From Actinomycetes bacterium (lineage in GTDB: Bacteria; Actinomycetota; Coriobacteriia; Coriobacteriales; Eggerthellaceae): DNA of 64,000 bases. Under the pieces are notes generated by a model. The model made no database searches and was not told the DNA's origin. It saw only the letters and a program-made list of their open reading frames with translations. Each line of letters starts with the position of its first letter. Position 1 is the first letter of the stretch. Below, piece after piece: positions 26,468 through 37,500 of the stretch. The translations under genes and the position numbers were made by a program. The stretch spans positions 1-64,000 of the forward strand of contig JAEXAI010000019.1 of assembly GCA_023394615.1 (NCBI GenBank), in the 5' to 3' direction.

Positions 26468-27130
26468 CTACTTTTCTTCGACGATAGACACTTCTATCTT
26501 TTGCGCTCGCTCATCGCTAAAGTGCAGCTCGATTGTTCGGTTGAAGTAGAAATCGCAATACACGTCGGCTAGTTCGGTAGGGGGAAGATCGAAGTTTCGG
26601 TCGCTCCAGTATCTGGTCGTGTTCAGCAGCATGATGATTGACTGCTCCATGATGAAATCCTCGTAGTAGGCTTGAGATGTCATCGAGTGTCGGGTGAATT
26701 CGAAGCGTGCATGCAGTATTTCAGCGGCATGATGCGCGAATGCGGGGATGGCATTTGGTATGAGTCGATTCTGGAAAATGCAGTTGTAGAGGGTGGGTTT
26801 CCGCAATACTTTTTCCAAAAAGATAATCGCGCTGTCACGGATGAAGCGCCTCGAATCATACCCCTTTACCCCTTGCAGTTGACTGCTTGCAAGCGAGAAG
26901 AGCAGCTCGGCATGTTCCGCAGCTGCATCCATCACCACCTGCTGTGCCAGATCGTATTTGTTCTCGTAGTGGGCATAGAAACTCATGGTGCTTAATCCGG
27001 CCTGTTCGCAGAGCTTTGTCACATGCACGTCATCAAGTGGTTTTGTCAGCAATATCTCGCATAAGGTTTGTTGAAGGGCCTTTTCCGCGCGGCCTTGGCG
27101 ATGTGTTCCTGCGTCTGCATTCATCGTCAT
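26468..27130 (-). CDS. TetR-family transcriptional regulator
   Basis: A protein of 220 residues. The HTH at about 20-65 (DDVHVTKLCEQAGLSTMSFY then AHYENKYDL) is typical TetR. It lies upstream of tupA on the same strand, with the tup promoter between them, so any control of tup would be from a neighbour rather than by divergence. An ATG at 27124 with AGGGGA upstream is an alternative start. The ligand is unknown. Confidence 0.82.
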   Translation of the reverse strand: MTMNADAGTHRQGRAEKALQQTLCEILLTKPLDDVHVTKLCEQAGLSTMSFYAHYENKYDLAQQVVMDAAAEHAELLFSLASSQLQGVKGYDSRRFIRDSAIIFLEKVLRKPTLYNCIFQNRLIPNAIPAFAHHAAEILHARFEFTRHSMTSQAYYEDFIMEQSIIMLLNTTRYWSDRNFDLPPTELADVYCDFYFNRTIELHFSDERAQKIEVSIVEEK

Positions 27131-27255
27131 TCCCCTATTAGTCGGTGAAGCTTCGTTTTCGTTAGAGCCCCTGAGTAAACTTCCGTGGGCGATTCTTGCT
27201 TCTTTAATGATAAACCTTTTTCGCCGGTTGATTCCGAATCGACGTCCCTATACTG

Positions 27256-27375
27256 ATGCGGCAATACGACAGACGGTGCGCGAAGTGCAGCAATGCGGCA
27301 ATGCGACAGGCGATGCGCGGAGTGCAGCAATGCAGCAATGCGGCAATGCGACAGACAGTACGCGAAGTGCAGCCT
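27256..27375. repeat. Three tandem ~37-bp repeats upstream of moeA
   Basis: The unit ATGCGGCAATGCGACAG... ending GTGCAGCA recurs three times, with 11 extra bases before the third copy. It lies between the divergent tetR and moeA genes and may modulate either promoter. Confidence 0.6.
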
Positions 27376-27453
27376 AGCATTTGAGAGTACTTGCAGGACA
27401 GCTATTTGAAGCGGGCTACGAGATTGCGGAACAGACGTTTGAGAGGATGCGAA

Positions 27454-28710
27454 ATGAATGACTCAATGATTGCTCTAGATGATGCCCAGCAGATTGTTTT
27501 AGGACAGGTTTCTGCCATGCCGGCACAAGAGGCCAGTCTTATCGAGGCCTTAGGTCGGGTGGTTGCACGCGACTTGACCAGCGACATCGATGTGGCTCCT
27601 TTCGACAACAGTGCTATGGACGGTTTCGCCTTCCATGCAAGCGATGTGGAAAGCGCTGAATCCGATCAGCCCGTCTCGCTGAAACTGGTCGCGCATATCG
27701 GTGCCGGCGATGTCTACGACAAGGTGGTGGAAGACGGCCAGGCCGTGCGCATCATGACGGGCGCTGCAGTCCCCGCCGGTTGCGATACGGTGCAGATGAT
27801 CGAGAGGGTCACGTTCACCGGTGAGGGAACAGTGGGCGACGACGTGTTGATTCATTCGGCGGTGCCGGTGGGGAAAAACATTCGCAATGCGGGCGAGGAA
27901 GTGCGTGCCGGTGATGTGGTAATGACATCGGGTACGTTGTTGACTGCGGCAGGACTTGGTCTTCTAGCTAGTACCGGAAACGTGCGCATTCCCGTTTATG
28001 CGCGCCCGAAGGTGGGAATCATCTCGTTGGGAAGCGAGCTTGTTGAAGCGGATGCGGTGCCCGGGCCGGGAAAGCTGCGCAATGCGAATTCCATTGCGCT
28101 GGCGGGCTGCGTGGCCGATGCGGGAGCTCTCCCAGTAATGTATCCGCTGGTATCCGATGATGAGGAGGCCATTCGGGATGCGGTGCGCAAGGCAGTGGCG
28201 GAATGCGATTTCGTCGTCTCGAGTGGAGGAGCCAGCGCTGGCGACTACGATTACATCACGCAGGTTGCAGATAGTTTGGGCAAGGTGTTTTTCAAGTATG
28301 TGAATATGCGCCCTGGCAAATCCCAAACGTTCGCCGTTATCGATGGCGTGCCCTTCCTGGGTTTGGCGGGCAATCCGACCTCGGCGGTAGTGGGATTCGA
28401 GATGCTTGTTCGACCGGCACTGTTGAAGGCGCAGGGTCGTACGTGCGTGTTTCGACCCATGCAAAAAGCCCGTTTGAGCAGGGAAATGCACAAGCACGAC
28501 AGCCGTCCCCAATACATGCGCGGTCGTGTGGTGAGGGATGAATCAGGTGCGCTTATCGCAATCCCTGAAAAACGTCAGTCGAGCGCTCTGCTTGCGACGC
28601 TGCAGCGTGCGGATAGCTTGATTGTCTTTCCTGGTGAGGTGTCCGATTTGCTGGCAGGTGCAGAGGTCGATTGTGTTCGCATTGACCAAGAACCAGGTGC
28701 GGTTCTGTAG
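27454..28710 (+). CDS. moeA: Molybdopterin molybdenumtransferase (MoeA)
   Basis: A protein of 418 residues with the MoeA signatures: DVAPFDNSAMDGFAF, RIMTGAAVPAGCD, ISLGSELVE, VSSGGASAGDYDY, MRPGKSQTF and LAGNPTSAVVGFE. MoeA inserts molybdate, or tungstate in W-users, into adenylated pterin. Its location beside tupABC and the AOR operon suggests service to the tungsten cofactor. The start at 27454 follows GAGAGG; an upstream ATG at 27391 has no site. Confidence 0.93.
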   Translation: MNDSMIALDDAQQIVLGQVSAMPAQEASLIEALGRVVARDLTSDIDVAPFDNSAMDGFAFHASDVESAESDQPVSLKLVAHIGAGDVYDKVVEDGQAVRIMTGAAVPAGCDTVQMIERVTFTGEGTVGDDVLIHSAVPVGKNIRNAGEEVRAGDVVMTSGTLLTAAGLGLLASTGNVRIPVYARPKVGIISLGSELVEADAVPGPGKLRNANSIALAGCVADAGALPVMYPLVSDDEEAIRDAVRKAVAECDFVVSSGGASAGDYDYITQVADSLGKVFFKYVNMRPGKSQTFAVIDGVPFLGLAGNPTSAVVGFEMLVRPALLKAQGRTCVFRPMQKARLSREMHKHDSRPQYMRGRVVRDESGALIAIPEKRQSSALLATLQRADSLIVFPGEVSDLLAGAEVDCVRIDQEPGAVL

Positions 28711-28732
28711 GACGGCGATCGCTCCGTACGGG

Positions 28733-28937
28733 TGCGTTGCGGAACCTGCGGATAGACCCAGTTGATCCAGAATCGTGGGATCATGTCGGTGATTGCGTCT
28801 CGCATGACCTTTGACGATTCGCCGATGAGGTTGCGGATGTGTCCAGACTCGAGCAAAAGGTCCTTCAGATGGCGCGGAAGTGCCGGTTCGCGTCTTTTTT
28901 CACTCATCTGGGCTGAAGCGCATTCGAGGGATTTCAA
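28733..28937 (-). other. Possible short coding remnant, unknown
   Basis: On the minus strand a frame reads GDKLLNRHFLKSLECASAQM, SEKRREPALPRHLKDLLLES and continues to WINWVYPQVP. Codon use looks protein-like, and part of it is repeated in inverted orientation at 29002-29050 (KRREPALPRH...LLES). I do not recognise the family. Without a ribosome site it is probably a relic. Confidence 0.3.
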
Positions 28938-29030
28938 GAAATGCCTGTTCAGAAGCTTGTCACCTAGGCGCGTGATTCACGTTGCACAGAATGTGCTCTC
29001 TAAAAAGACGCGAACCGGCACTTCCGCGCC
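28871..29030. repeat. 160-bp unit bounded by 29-bp perfect inverted repeats
   Basis: 28871-28899 (outer end GGCGCGGAAGTGCC) and 29002-29030 are exact reverse complements over 29 bases. Weaker similarity continues outwards (GCTCGAGTCTG on both sides), so this may be an inverted duplication of a coding remnant rather than a MITE. The interior contains CCTGTTCAGAAGCT, also found in the unit at 29502. Confidence 0.6.
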
Positions 29031-29148
29031 ATTATTCGACCCGCTTGCTCGAGTCTGCATGCAACCCTGTGATGATCAGGCAACTTTTCGGCAAGCTGGA
29101 AGATGTTGGAACCTTGTCCGTTTCAGCGGGAAAGGGCTAAGCAAAATC

Positions 29149-29228
29149 ACTAGTGAAACAGTGGCAGAATCACTAGTGGGAACCCTGCAGAATCACTAGT
29201 AGACAGGCAGTAGAATCACTAGTAGAAC
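29149..29228 (+). promoter_or_regulatory. Array C: four ACTAGT repeats at exact 23-bp spacing
   Basis: ACTAGT starts at 29149, 29172, 29195 and 29218, all 23 bases apart, within AATCACTAGT as in array B. The last copy abuts TAGAAC (29223-29228), equivalent to the TATAAC -10 box of array B but weaker. It precedes a truncated ATPase gene. Confidence 0.72.
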
Positions 29229-29270
29229 TTGCGCGAAGTCAAGAGTGGCAAATATTTGAAAGGGAAACGC

Positions 29271-29480
29271 ATGGAATATGAGGTGCTGAAGAACGCAAGC
29301 TGCAATTCGCGCCTCATCGAGCAGCGCATCGTCAGGGGCATTGAAGATTTCGGTGCCGTTTGCGTTCAGGGGACGAAGTATTGCGGGAAGCTGTTGGGTA
29401 GCTTAACAAGCAGCAACGGCCAGTCGTGCACTTTCACTATGCGGACGGGCGTTCCACTGAAGAAAGTAAACCGCGATTAA
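29271..29480 (+). pseudogene. Truncated DUF4143-type ATPase, near-copy of the 16366 gene
   Basis: The first 42 codons (MEYEVLKNASCNSRLIEQRI then VRGIEDFGAVCVQGTKYCGK) are almost identical to the intact gene at 16366, including its ribosome site. After the Walker A region (GTKYCGK, already altered from GPKYCGKT) the sequence jumps to unrelated codons and stops at 29478-29480. The ATPase core and nuclease-like domain are gone, so this is a relic of duplication that kept its operator array. Confidence 0.8.
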
Positions 29481-29501
29481 CTCTCGGGTATTCGGGGTCG
29501 C

Positions 29502-29680
29502 AATCTACGTTTTTAGGTCGATTTGCGTCTCTGAAGGCCGTTTTTTCTAGGGGAACTCCGAAAGAGATTTCGGGAGCTTGAAAAATACCTGTTCAGAAGC
29601 TCGTTGGTGAAATGGCAGATTTAGATATTTGCTCAGGATGCTTAAAATAGACGCAAATCGACCAAAAAGCGTAGATTGAA
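29502..29680. repeat. 179-bp unit bounded by 30-bp inverted repeats
   Basis: 29502-29531 (CAATCTACGTTTTTAGGTCG...) and 29651-29680 are inverted repeats with two mismatches in 30. The interior shares TACCTGTTCAGAAGCT with the unit at 28871. No gene is supported between 29481 and 30070. A short frame at 29741-29837 (VSDQQRREAAENGYSYI...) could be a fragment. Confidence 0.55.
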
Positions 29681-29967
29681 GCCGTCGAAAGTGTAGTTTT
29701 GCAAAGCAGAAGTCGGTTTTCTTACCATACGGACACCGTGAGCGACCAACAGCGTAGGGAGGCGGCTGAGAATGGCTACTCGTACATAAGAAGCCTCTGC
29801 GGGTCCGTTGTGCAGGAATCGTATTCACCAGCGTAGACGGCCGAGTAGAATAGACAGCTAAGCGAAATGCTGAGAGGGCAGGGCGGTGGGCGAAATGCGC
29901 GGTTCAATCGGCGTGCTCCATTTTTTTGCATGGCTCGAGAAGAAAGCTGTGAACATGAGTGCCGGGA

Positions 29968-29996
29968 TTGACTGGTATTCTAGGGGGGTGAATATC
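29968..29996 (+). promoter_or_regulatory. Candidate promoter of the HTH-LuxR regulator gene
   Basis: TTGACT (29968-29973), 17 bases, AATATC (29991-29996). The regulator's ATG is 75 bases downstream behind GAAGGAAGG. The -10 is weak, but the -35 and spacing are good. Confidence 0.4.
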
Positions 29997-30070
29997 ACGG
30001 GCCGCAAACGTTCTGCAGTCGTGCAATGTGCTGGGCGCAGTACCGAAGGAAGGGCGAAGGAAGGCTGCTA

Positions 30071-31354
30071 ATGGAATACATGACCACGGCGCAGGCTGCG
30101 AAGCTATGGGGCATCACTATCCGACAGGTGCAAAGGCTGTTGCGCGACCAGCGCATAGAGGGCGCGCGTCTTTTCGGCAGCGCGTGGATAATCCCCTAAG
30201 ATGCGGAAAAGCCAACGCGTCGGGGCACTCGTGCAGCTGCTGCCGAATCCGCGCCGACCCGCCAAGCTACAGCCGCAGCCGATGCCGCCGCGCCGACCCG
30301 CCAAGCTACAGCCGATGCCGCCGAGCCAACCCGCCAAGCTGCAGCCGCAGCCGATCGCCTCGAGCCAGACTGCCTTGACTGGGGCGGTTGGGTCAGCATG
30401 GTAATCCCAATGCCGCACGATGATCCTGCCAAAGTCCTTGACACGCTGCCGCCTGCCATAAGAAGCGGATACGAGTCCGATCTATGCTACTGCAAAGGCG
30501 ACTTCGATGCCGTCAAACGCCTTTACCGGGAAGCGTCTTGCGGGGAAGAAGCCATCCCGCCTGCTTGGTCCAGCATCATAGGAACAGCTATCGGCACGGG
30601 GGACTATGCCCTGTTCCGTGAAGTTGAAATGTCGCTAAAACGACGTTTGGAAGCAGAGCCAGCGGAAAGAAAGGTTCTGCTGGAGGCTCTTCTGTCCATC
30701 GGGCCGGTAAGCGCCTATTCGCCTGAGCTGGCGCCCCGATGGCTCAAAACCGGCGATATAGACGTGTTGCCGCAACAAGCTCGGCTTCTGGGGGTATACC
30801 TGCGCGCCAAGTACCTGCAGGTTACGGGATCCTACCGCGAAATGCTGTCGGTTTTGCAGACTGCCATCGCCTTTTTCCCCGGCCAAGGCGGGTTTACCAT
30901 GGCCGATATCTACATCCGCATCCTATGCGCCTGTGCCGAAGTGGCGCTTGGGCACCAGGATCGTGCGCAAGAATGGCTGCTGGCGGCCATGCGATTCGGC
31001 CTGCCGCAGGGATTTATCACGCCGTTCGCGGAATCCATGATGAATCTGGGTGGCTTGATGGAAAGTTGCCTTACTCGGTATTATCCCGAAATGCATGATG
31101 AAGTTACCCGTCAGCATGAATTCTTGTTGAAGCACTGGATCGGCTTTCACAATGCGTTTGAACAAGACCATATCACGCTGTGTCTGACCACTTCCGAATA
31201 TCGCGTGGCGGCACTCGCCAGCGCTGGAGAAACTAACGCGGAAATCGCCCAGCGTTTGGGATGCTCAATCAGCAACGTCAAGAAGATACTGAGTTCCGTG
31301 TTCGCGAAGCTGTTCATCACGCGCCGCGAGCAGCTAAAGGAATACATTCTTTAA
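30071..31354 (+). pseudogene. Two-domain regulator (excisionase-like HTH + LuxR HTH) split by one in-frame TAA
   Basis: ATG 30071, with GAAGGAAGG upstream, opens MEYMTTAQAAKLWGITIRQV and continues to FGSAWIIP, a complete MerR/excisionase-type HTH. TAA at 30197-30199 follows. The same frame continues without another stop through three ~12-residue repeats (APTRQATAAADA-like), a helical middle domain and a C-terminal LuxR-type HTH (LTTSEYRVAALASAGETNAE then IAQRLGCSISNVKKIL), to 31354. A restart at ATG 30398 is possible but its ribosome site is poor. Either a recent nonsense mutation or expression as two proteins. No membrane segment is present, unlike many coriobacterial LuxR proteins. Confidence 0.75.
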
Positions 31355-31504
31355 GCTGATTCGCGCGCCTTTAGGCGTTGCTCTCGGCATTTTGACATGT
31401 CCTAAACCTTCCGAAATACGCCGCCAACGGCCACTGACACGGGTCGGAAAACATCATATATTTACGTTTGGATGATTAACCTACACCTGAGGGGTGACTT
31501 CAGT

Positions 31505-34500
31505 ATGCGAAAAACCCGCCTGCTCCTGTTGATTTGCACCGTCGTTATGGCGACGGTCGCTTTCTGCCCGTCTGCGTTTGCGGCGGAAAAATCTCTTGTG
31601 AGCATTGAGTCCGTCACAGCGGGCGACGTGGCTCAGTATTGTCCCGTTGCCATCGAGGCGAAGGTAGGTTTCGTGGCGAATGGCATCGAACCTGCTGGAA
31701 GCGTTGAATTCTCGGCCAAACTGCCGGGCAGCAGCGACTACATAGTGCTGGGGTCGGTCCCTGCAGCCAGTTGGAAGTCGGGCGTTGCCACCCTCACGTA
31801 TGCGGATGGCGTTGCGAGCACGGGATCGATGTCCATACGCGCGCAATACGTGCCTGCTGCTTCCGAAGCGGAAACATATGTGGGCGGTCAGCTGAGCGCT
31901 ACGGCAGAAGTGCACGAGGTGAGCACTTTCGCCCAGCTGAAGGCTGCGGTGGAAGGTGCACCGAGCGGAGCAACGCGGATGATTCGACTGGGGGCCGACC
32001 TTACCAGTGTGGGCACGGTGAACGTTCCGGCTGGTGCATCTATCGCCATCAATAGCGGGCGCACGATCACCCGAGGCACCGCCGACACGCTGTTCGCAGT
32101 GAGCGGGGGCACCCTTAGGCTGAGCGATATCACGCTGGATGCGGCATCGTATGCTTCGGGTGCAGCGCTGATAACGGTTGCGGGCGCGGGTGCCCTGACA
32201 TTGGATACGGGTGCTACGGTGAAGAACGTGAATTCCTCTGCGCAGGGAGGGGTCATACATTCAAGCGCCTCCACGGTCACGATTACGGGCAATGCTCATA
32301 TAACGGACTGCAAGACCACCGCTGATGGCTGCATCTATCTGGACGGCGGGGAGTTCTTCCTGAACGATGCAGCGGTCACCTCTGCAATGCAGGCGGCCAA
32401 CGGCGGCGCGTTGTACATGAACGACGCGCAAGCCACGCTTTCCGGCAACGCTGTTATGAAGGGGTGCCAGGCGAGCGAAAACGGTGGTGCCGTGTTTATG
32501 TCCGGTACTTCCAGTAGTTTGACCCTTGCGGGCGAATCCAGTGTTTCCGGAGGTTCGGCTCGGCAGGGCGCGGGCGTGTATGATTCCGGTGGAGCGCTTA
32601 CCTTGAAGAACAACGCGTCGATTTCGGGGAATACCGCAAGCAGTGCTGGCGGCGGCGCGATGATTGTGGGTGCTGCGGCGAAGTTGGTTATGCAGAACTC
32701 TTCAAGCATCAATAGCAACACCACCAAAGATACAGCGGCCTTTCACGGTGGTGCCGGGGTGCGCATGACAGGTGGGGCAACGGCCGAGATGAGCGGTGCA
32801 TCAACGGTTTGCGATAACGTGGCCGGTTTCGACGGCGGTGGATTCAACATGCAAGACCTAGCGACGCTTACTATGAGCGATTCTGCCAGCGTCAGCCGTA
32901 ACAAGGCTGCTGCGGGCAATGGCGGCGGCGTGAATGTAGATGGCGGCGCAAAGCTGGACATGAGAGGGTTTTCAACCATCAGCTACAACACGGCCAAGAT
33001 AAACGGCGGTGCCATCGATTTGGACGGGGAGATAGAGGGCCAAGATGATTCTCCGGAAAAAACCACCGTCACGCTTTCCGAGAATGCTTCCCTGCGCAAT
33101 AACAGTTGCGAAAAGAAGGGCGGGGCGGTTATGGTCTATCACTACACCACGCTGTTTCTTCAAGGCGATGCGACGATAAGCGACAACAGCGCAAAGGACG
33201 GCGGCGGCATCTATGTTGTGGGTGTGGCTTATGACAAGCTCGACCAGACCCTTGTGAAGATGGAGGGTAGCGCTATCATCGCCAACAATACTGCCAGTCA
33301 GGACGGTGGCGGGGTATTCGTCGATGTGGGAACGATGACCATGTCGGGTGGTCGTGTCAGCGCCAACAAGGCAGACGCAGGTCTGGGTGGCGGGGTATGC
33401 CATAAAAATTCCATATTCAGGGCGTCAGGTGACGCGCAGATTGTCGGTAATTCTGCCAAGAACGGAGGGGGTGTTGCCGGACTAGGTAATGTGCGTATTC
33501 CAAATACGGACTACCATGAGTATGCCGGGAATTCGTCCGTGTCCGGTAATTATGCTTCAGAATATGGTGGTGGAGTCTACATAGGTTGGGTTGATAAATA
33601 CGTTTACTTTTTCTACGTCACCTTAAAAGAGCATGCTTCAATTGCGGGGAATTATTGTGGTCGGATGGGAAGCGGCGTTGCCGCCACCAATGGTCACGCA
33701 TGGGCTAATGTCGTGTTCTATCTGTCTGGAAGCGCACGCGTCGAAGGAAAACCAGTGACTAGAGTCAATAATAGCAATGGATCTCCAGCTTATTTTAGAG
33801 ATGAAACCATAATCGTGGGGCCTTTTACCGGATCTGTCGGGTTTGAAGATGCGTCCCCGTTCGGTAGTGCTTATCTGAGTGGGGCTTATTACAGTAATGG
33901 TGCAAGTAAATATAAAATCACGGACAGGGATGCATACTGCTTTTATTGGGTGAATACAGATGCAACTCCGGGCCACTTCTATGCAGATGAGAGTACTAAT
34001 GAGCTGAAATACGGAACCAGCGACAGCTATCAGCGTCGAGTGAGCGAATACAGCTCTTCAACTGACGGCGCTTTGGCAGATTACACCTACCATGATTGGC
34101 GTGCGAGCGTTTACAACTGTTTCAATAATTACATTTACAAGTCAGACTCGCCCGCTTTCATATGGATGCAGGTGAACTACCCGGCGACAAAAGAGGCCAC
34201 TACCTATGAAGTTCGAAGCGGGAAGACGGTCACCGTCACTGGTGCGCAGATTCAACGCAGCAGCAGTTTCCCCAACTCGCTTTTCAGAGTGAAGAGCGGG
34301 GGCACGCTCGTTTTGGATGGCGTGACCGTCGACGGCGGCGGATCCTTGGCAGATGAGCCTTTGATAGAGGTGGAATCCGGCGGCAAGGTGATACTTAAAA
34401 ACGGTGCCACCATCCAGAACGCTCGCTCGAAGGGCGACGGTGCGGCACTGAAAGTGGAATCTGGAGGTGTGGCGAGCCTAGAATCCGGTGCCACTATCAA

Positions 34501-37500
34501 AGGCTGCTCTTCCAATACAGTAGGCGGAGGCGTTTTTGCGGCTGGGACGTTGAACATGTCCGGTGGCCTGATAACCAAGAACGCGGCATCCAATGGAGCA
34601 GGCATTGCCGCAGGTGATTCAGCTATGATCAACATTACCGGGGGGTCCATCCTGGAAAACACCGCCTCTGAAAACGGCGGCGGGTTGTATTCCACGTCCA
34701 CCAACCCCATCACTCTTTCCGGCGGCACTATTTCGGGCAACAAGGCCAAGAATGGCGGCGGTGTCTATCTAACGGGTCGGCTTGCGATGAGCGGTGGGAA
34801 AATCGATGGCAACCAGGCAACAGCCGCTGGCAGCGGCGGGGGCGACGGCGGCGGAGTCTACTTGAACAACAACGGCTGGTTGAACCAGTCGGGAGGCGTC
34901 ATCAGCATGAATTCCGCCAGCGGAAACGGCGGCGGTGCCTTCGGTGGCTCTTCATCGTCGACGGACTTCACCTTCGAGTCGTATGTTGTGGGCAATAGTG
35001 CGGGCGGAAACGGCGGTGGCATATACCTGCAGGGAAGCGTGAAGATCGGCGGCACTACTCGCATTGCCAGTAATAGCGCAGCAGGCAATGGCGGCGGCCT
35101 CTACGCCACCGCGAACGTAAAGATGACGGCGGGCGAAATCGACTCCAACAGCGCGAATTTCGGCGGCGGCATTTATTATTCCGGAAGCGATCAGCCCACT
35201 ATGAACATAGATGGCGGAAAGATTACCAATAACTCGTCGAAATACAGCGGCGGCGGGGTCTATCTGAACAGCGGCACGGCGTATTTCGAGCGCCAAGGCG
35301 AACAAGATGTGCTGGTGCAGAGTAATCAGGCGGGAACATCCGATGCTGCCGCCACCGCCTACGATAAATCCGGTGGCGGAATCTACAGCACTGCGGGATC
35401 CACGCTTGCGCTTGGCGCGTGCGCTGTGTCGGAAAACCGCGCCATCCACGATGGTGGCGGTGTCTATGCGGTGGGTTCGGCGACCCTTTCCGAGAATGCC
35501 GTTTTAAGCTCGAACACGGCTGATCGCAACGGTGGTGGCCTGTTCAGCAGAAGCGATAGCCTGAAGCTTGGCGGCACCATCAACGCCAATTCCGCAACAA
35601 AAGGCGGCGGCGTCTACTTGGACAGCACAGCTACGACCACGCCTGCGGCAACCGCGATAAGCGGAAATCGGGCCACAGACGGCGGCGGCGTCTACCTGAA
35701 TGTCGCATCTGCCGACATCGGGAATGCGAGCATTCAGAACAATCGTGCTACGGGCGAAGGCAGCGGCGTGCGCGTTCCCGACACGGCCATGCTGAACGTG
35801 GGTGTGACCGCCACTATTGCGCAGAACATCCTTCCATCGGGTGCGCCCAGCAATGCGTATCTTGGGACGGGCGCACGCGTGGGAATAACGCAAGGGGCGC
35901 TTTCTGGCGCGATAGGCGTGACGGTGGCAGATGGGCAGAGCTTCCCTCTTGCGATTAGTTCTGGCGCAGATGCGACGCAGGCTACCGCAGCGGCGTTTTC
36001 CGATGATACGGGTGCGCATGTTGCCAAGATTTCGAATAAGGTTGTCGTACTGGGCAATGGCCAAGCGGTAGCGCAGGTGACCATTCCCGGCAAAGGCGCA
36101 TTTGAGATGGAGAGCTTGAAAGAGGCTTTCGACTATGCGAACGCCAATGCGACGGCAACGAACCCCGCTACAATCACGCTGCTGAAATCTCTGGTGACAT
36201 CCGAAACGTTGCAGGTGAGCAACGATATCCAGCTGGAAGGGTATAGCCTGAACAGGGAAGACGGCTTCTTAGGTGCCTTGCTGCAGGTTAATGCGGGGGG
36301 AACTTTGCAACTGGGGTCGCTTACCCTTTCCGGCGAAGGTTCCACGACACCGGCACCGCTGGCCACGGCACCGTTGGTGGATGTGAAAGCATCCGGTAGC
36401 TTGGTAGTTGACGGCGCAACCATGCGCGACAACGCGAACAGTGCCGGCGACGGCGGCGCTATAGCTGGCGCGCAAGGCTCGAGCGTGCGCGTGGCGAGCG
36501 GCACGATAAGCGGTTGCAGCGCTAAAAACGGTGGGGCCATCTATGCAGGTGGCACGCTTGTGCTGGCGGGTGGGTCCATCGTCGGCAATTCGGCAGCCGC
36601 CAAGGCTGGTGGAGTGTACGTGACCTCTTCGGGGTCTGTGGAAATCGCTTCCGCTACCGTAAGCAACAACACCGCCGCTGCGGCAGCGGGCATCTTCGTT
36701 GAAAACGGCGCTAACACGAAATCCATCGCGCTTTCGGGTGTTCCCATCGTATCCGGCAACTCGATTACCGGTACCGCTGCGTCTAGCAATGTGGCTTCCA
36801 ACATCTATTTGGGCGACGGGCAGAGTTTGATGCTCGCAGCAGCGCTTGGCAATGGTGCGCAAATCGGGGTTACCACAGAGATTGCCCCCACCAAGCCCGC
36901 ACGTGTGACGATTGCCGAAGGGTCTTCGGGCTATCAAGCGGCCAACGACGCAGACAGCTTCTCTTCGGATGCTGCGGCGTATGCGGTATTTGCAGATACC
37001 GCCAACAAGCTGGTGCGCTTGGGAGTTCCCGAGCGGACGATTTCCGCGCCCATAGCCGCTACGGTAAAGGCATCTTCCGCTACGCTTGATGCAGTAGTGC
37101 CTTCCGCATCAGGCCCAGGCGATGTGGTGGAATATGCAGTCAGCACGACCAATGTGCTTCCTGCCACGGGGTGGCAGACGGGCTTGTCGTTCACCGGCCT
37201 TACACCGGAGACGCACTACTGGTTCTTCGCGCGTGTGACCGGCTCGGCGAAATACGAAGATGCGGTCTCGACTGGCACAGAGGTCACGACTCCTGCTGTT
37301 GACAAGATCACAAAGCCGACCGTGCTGGGTACGGGCACCTATACCGGCAGCCCGCAAGATGCGAAGCTTTCAGGTTTCGATGCCAAGACGATGTCGATTA
37401 CGGGTAACACGCAGACGGCTGCGGGGAAATACATCGCTACCGTGTCGCTTTTGGACAAGGTCGGCACCAAGTGGGCAGACGGCACCACCGATGATGTGGT

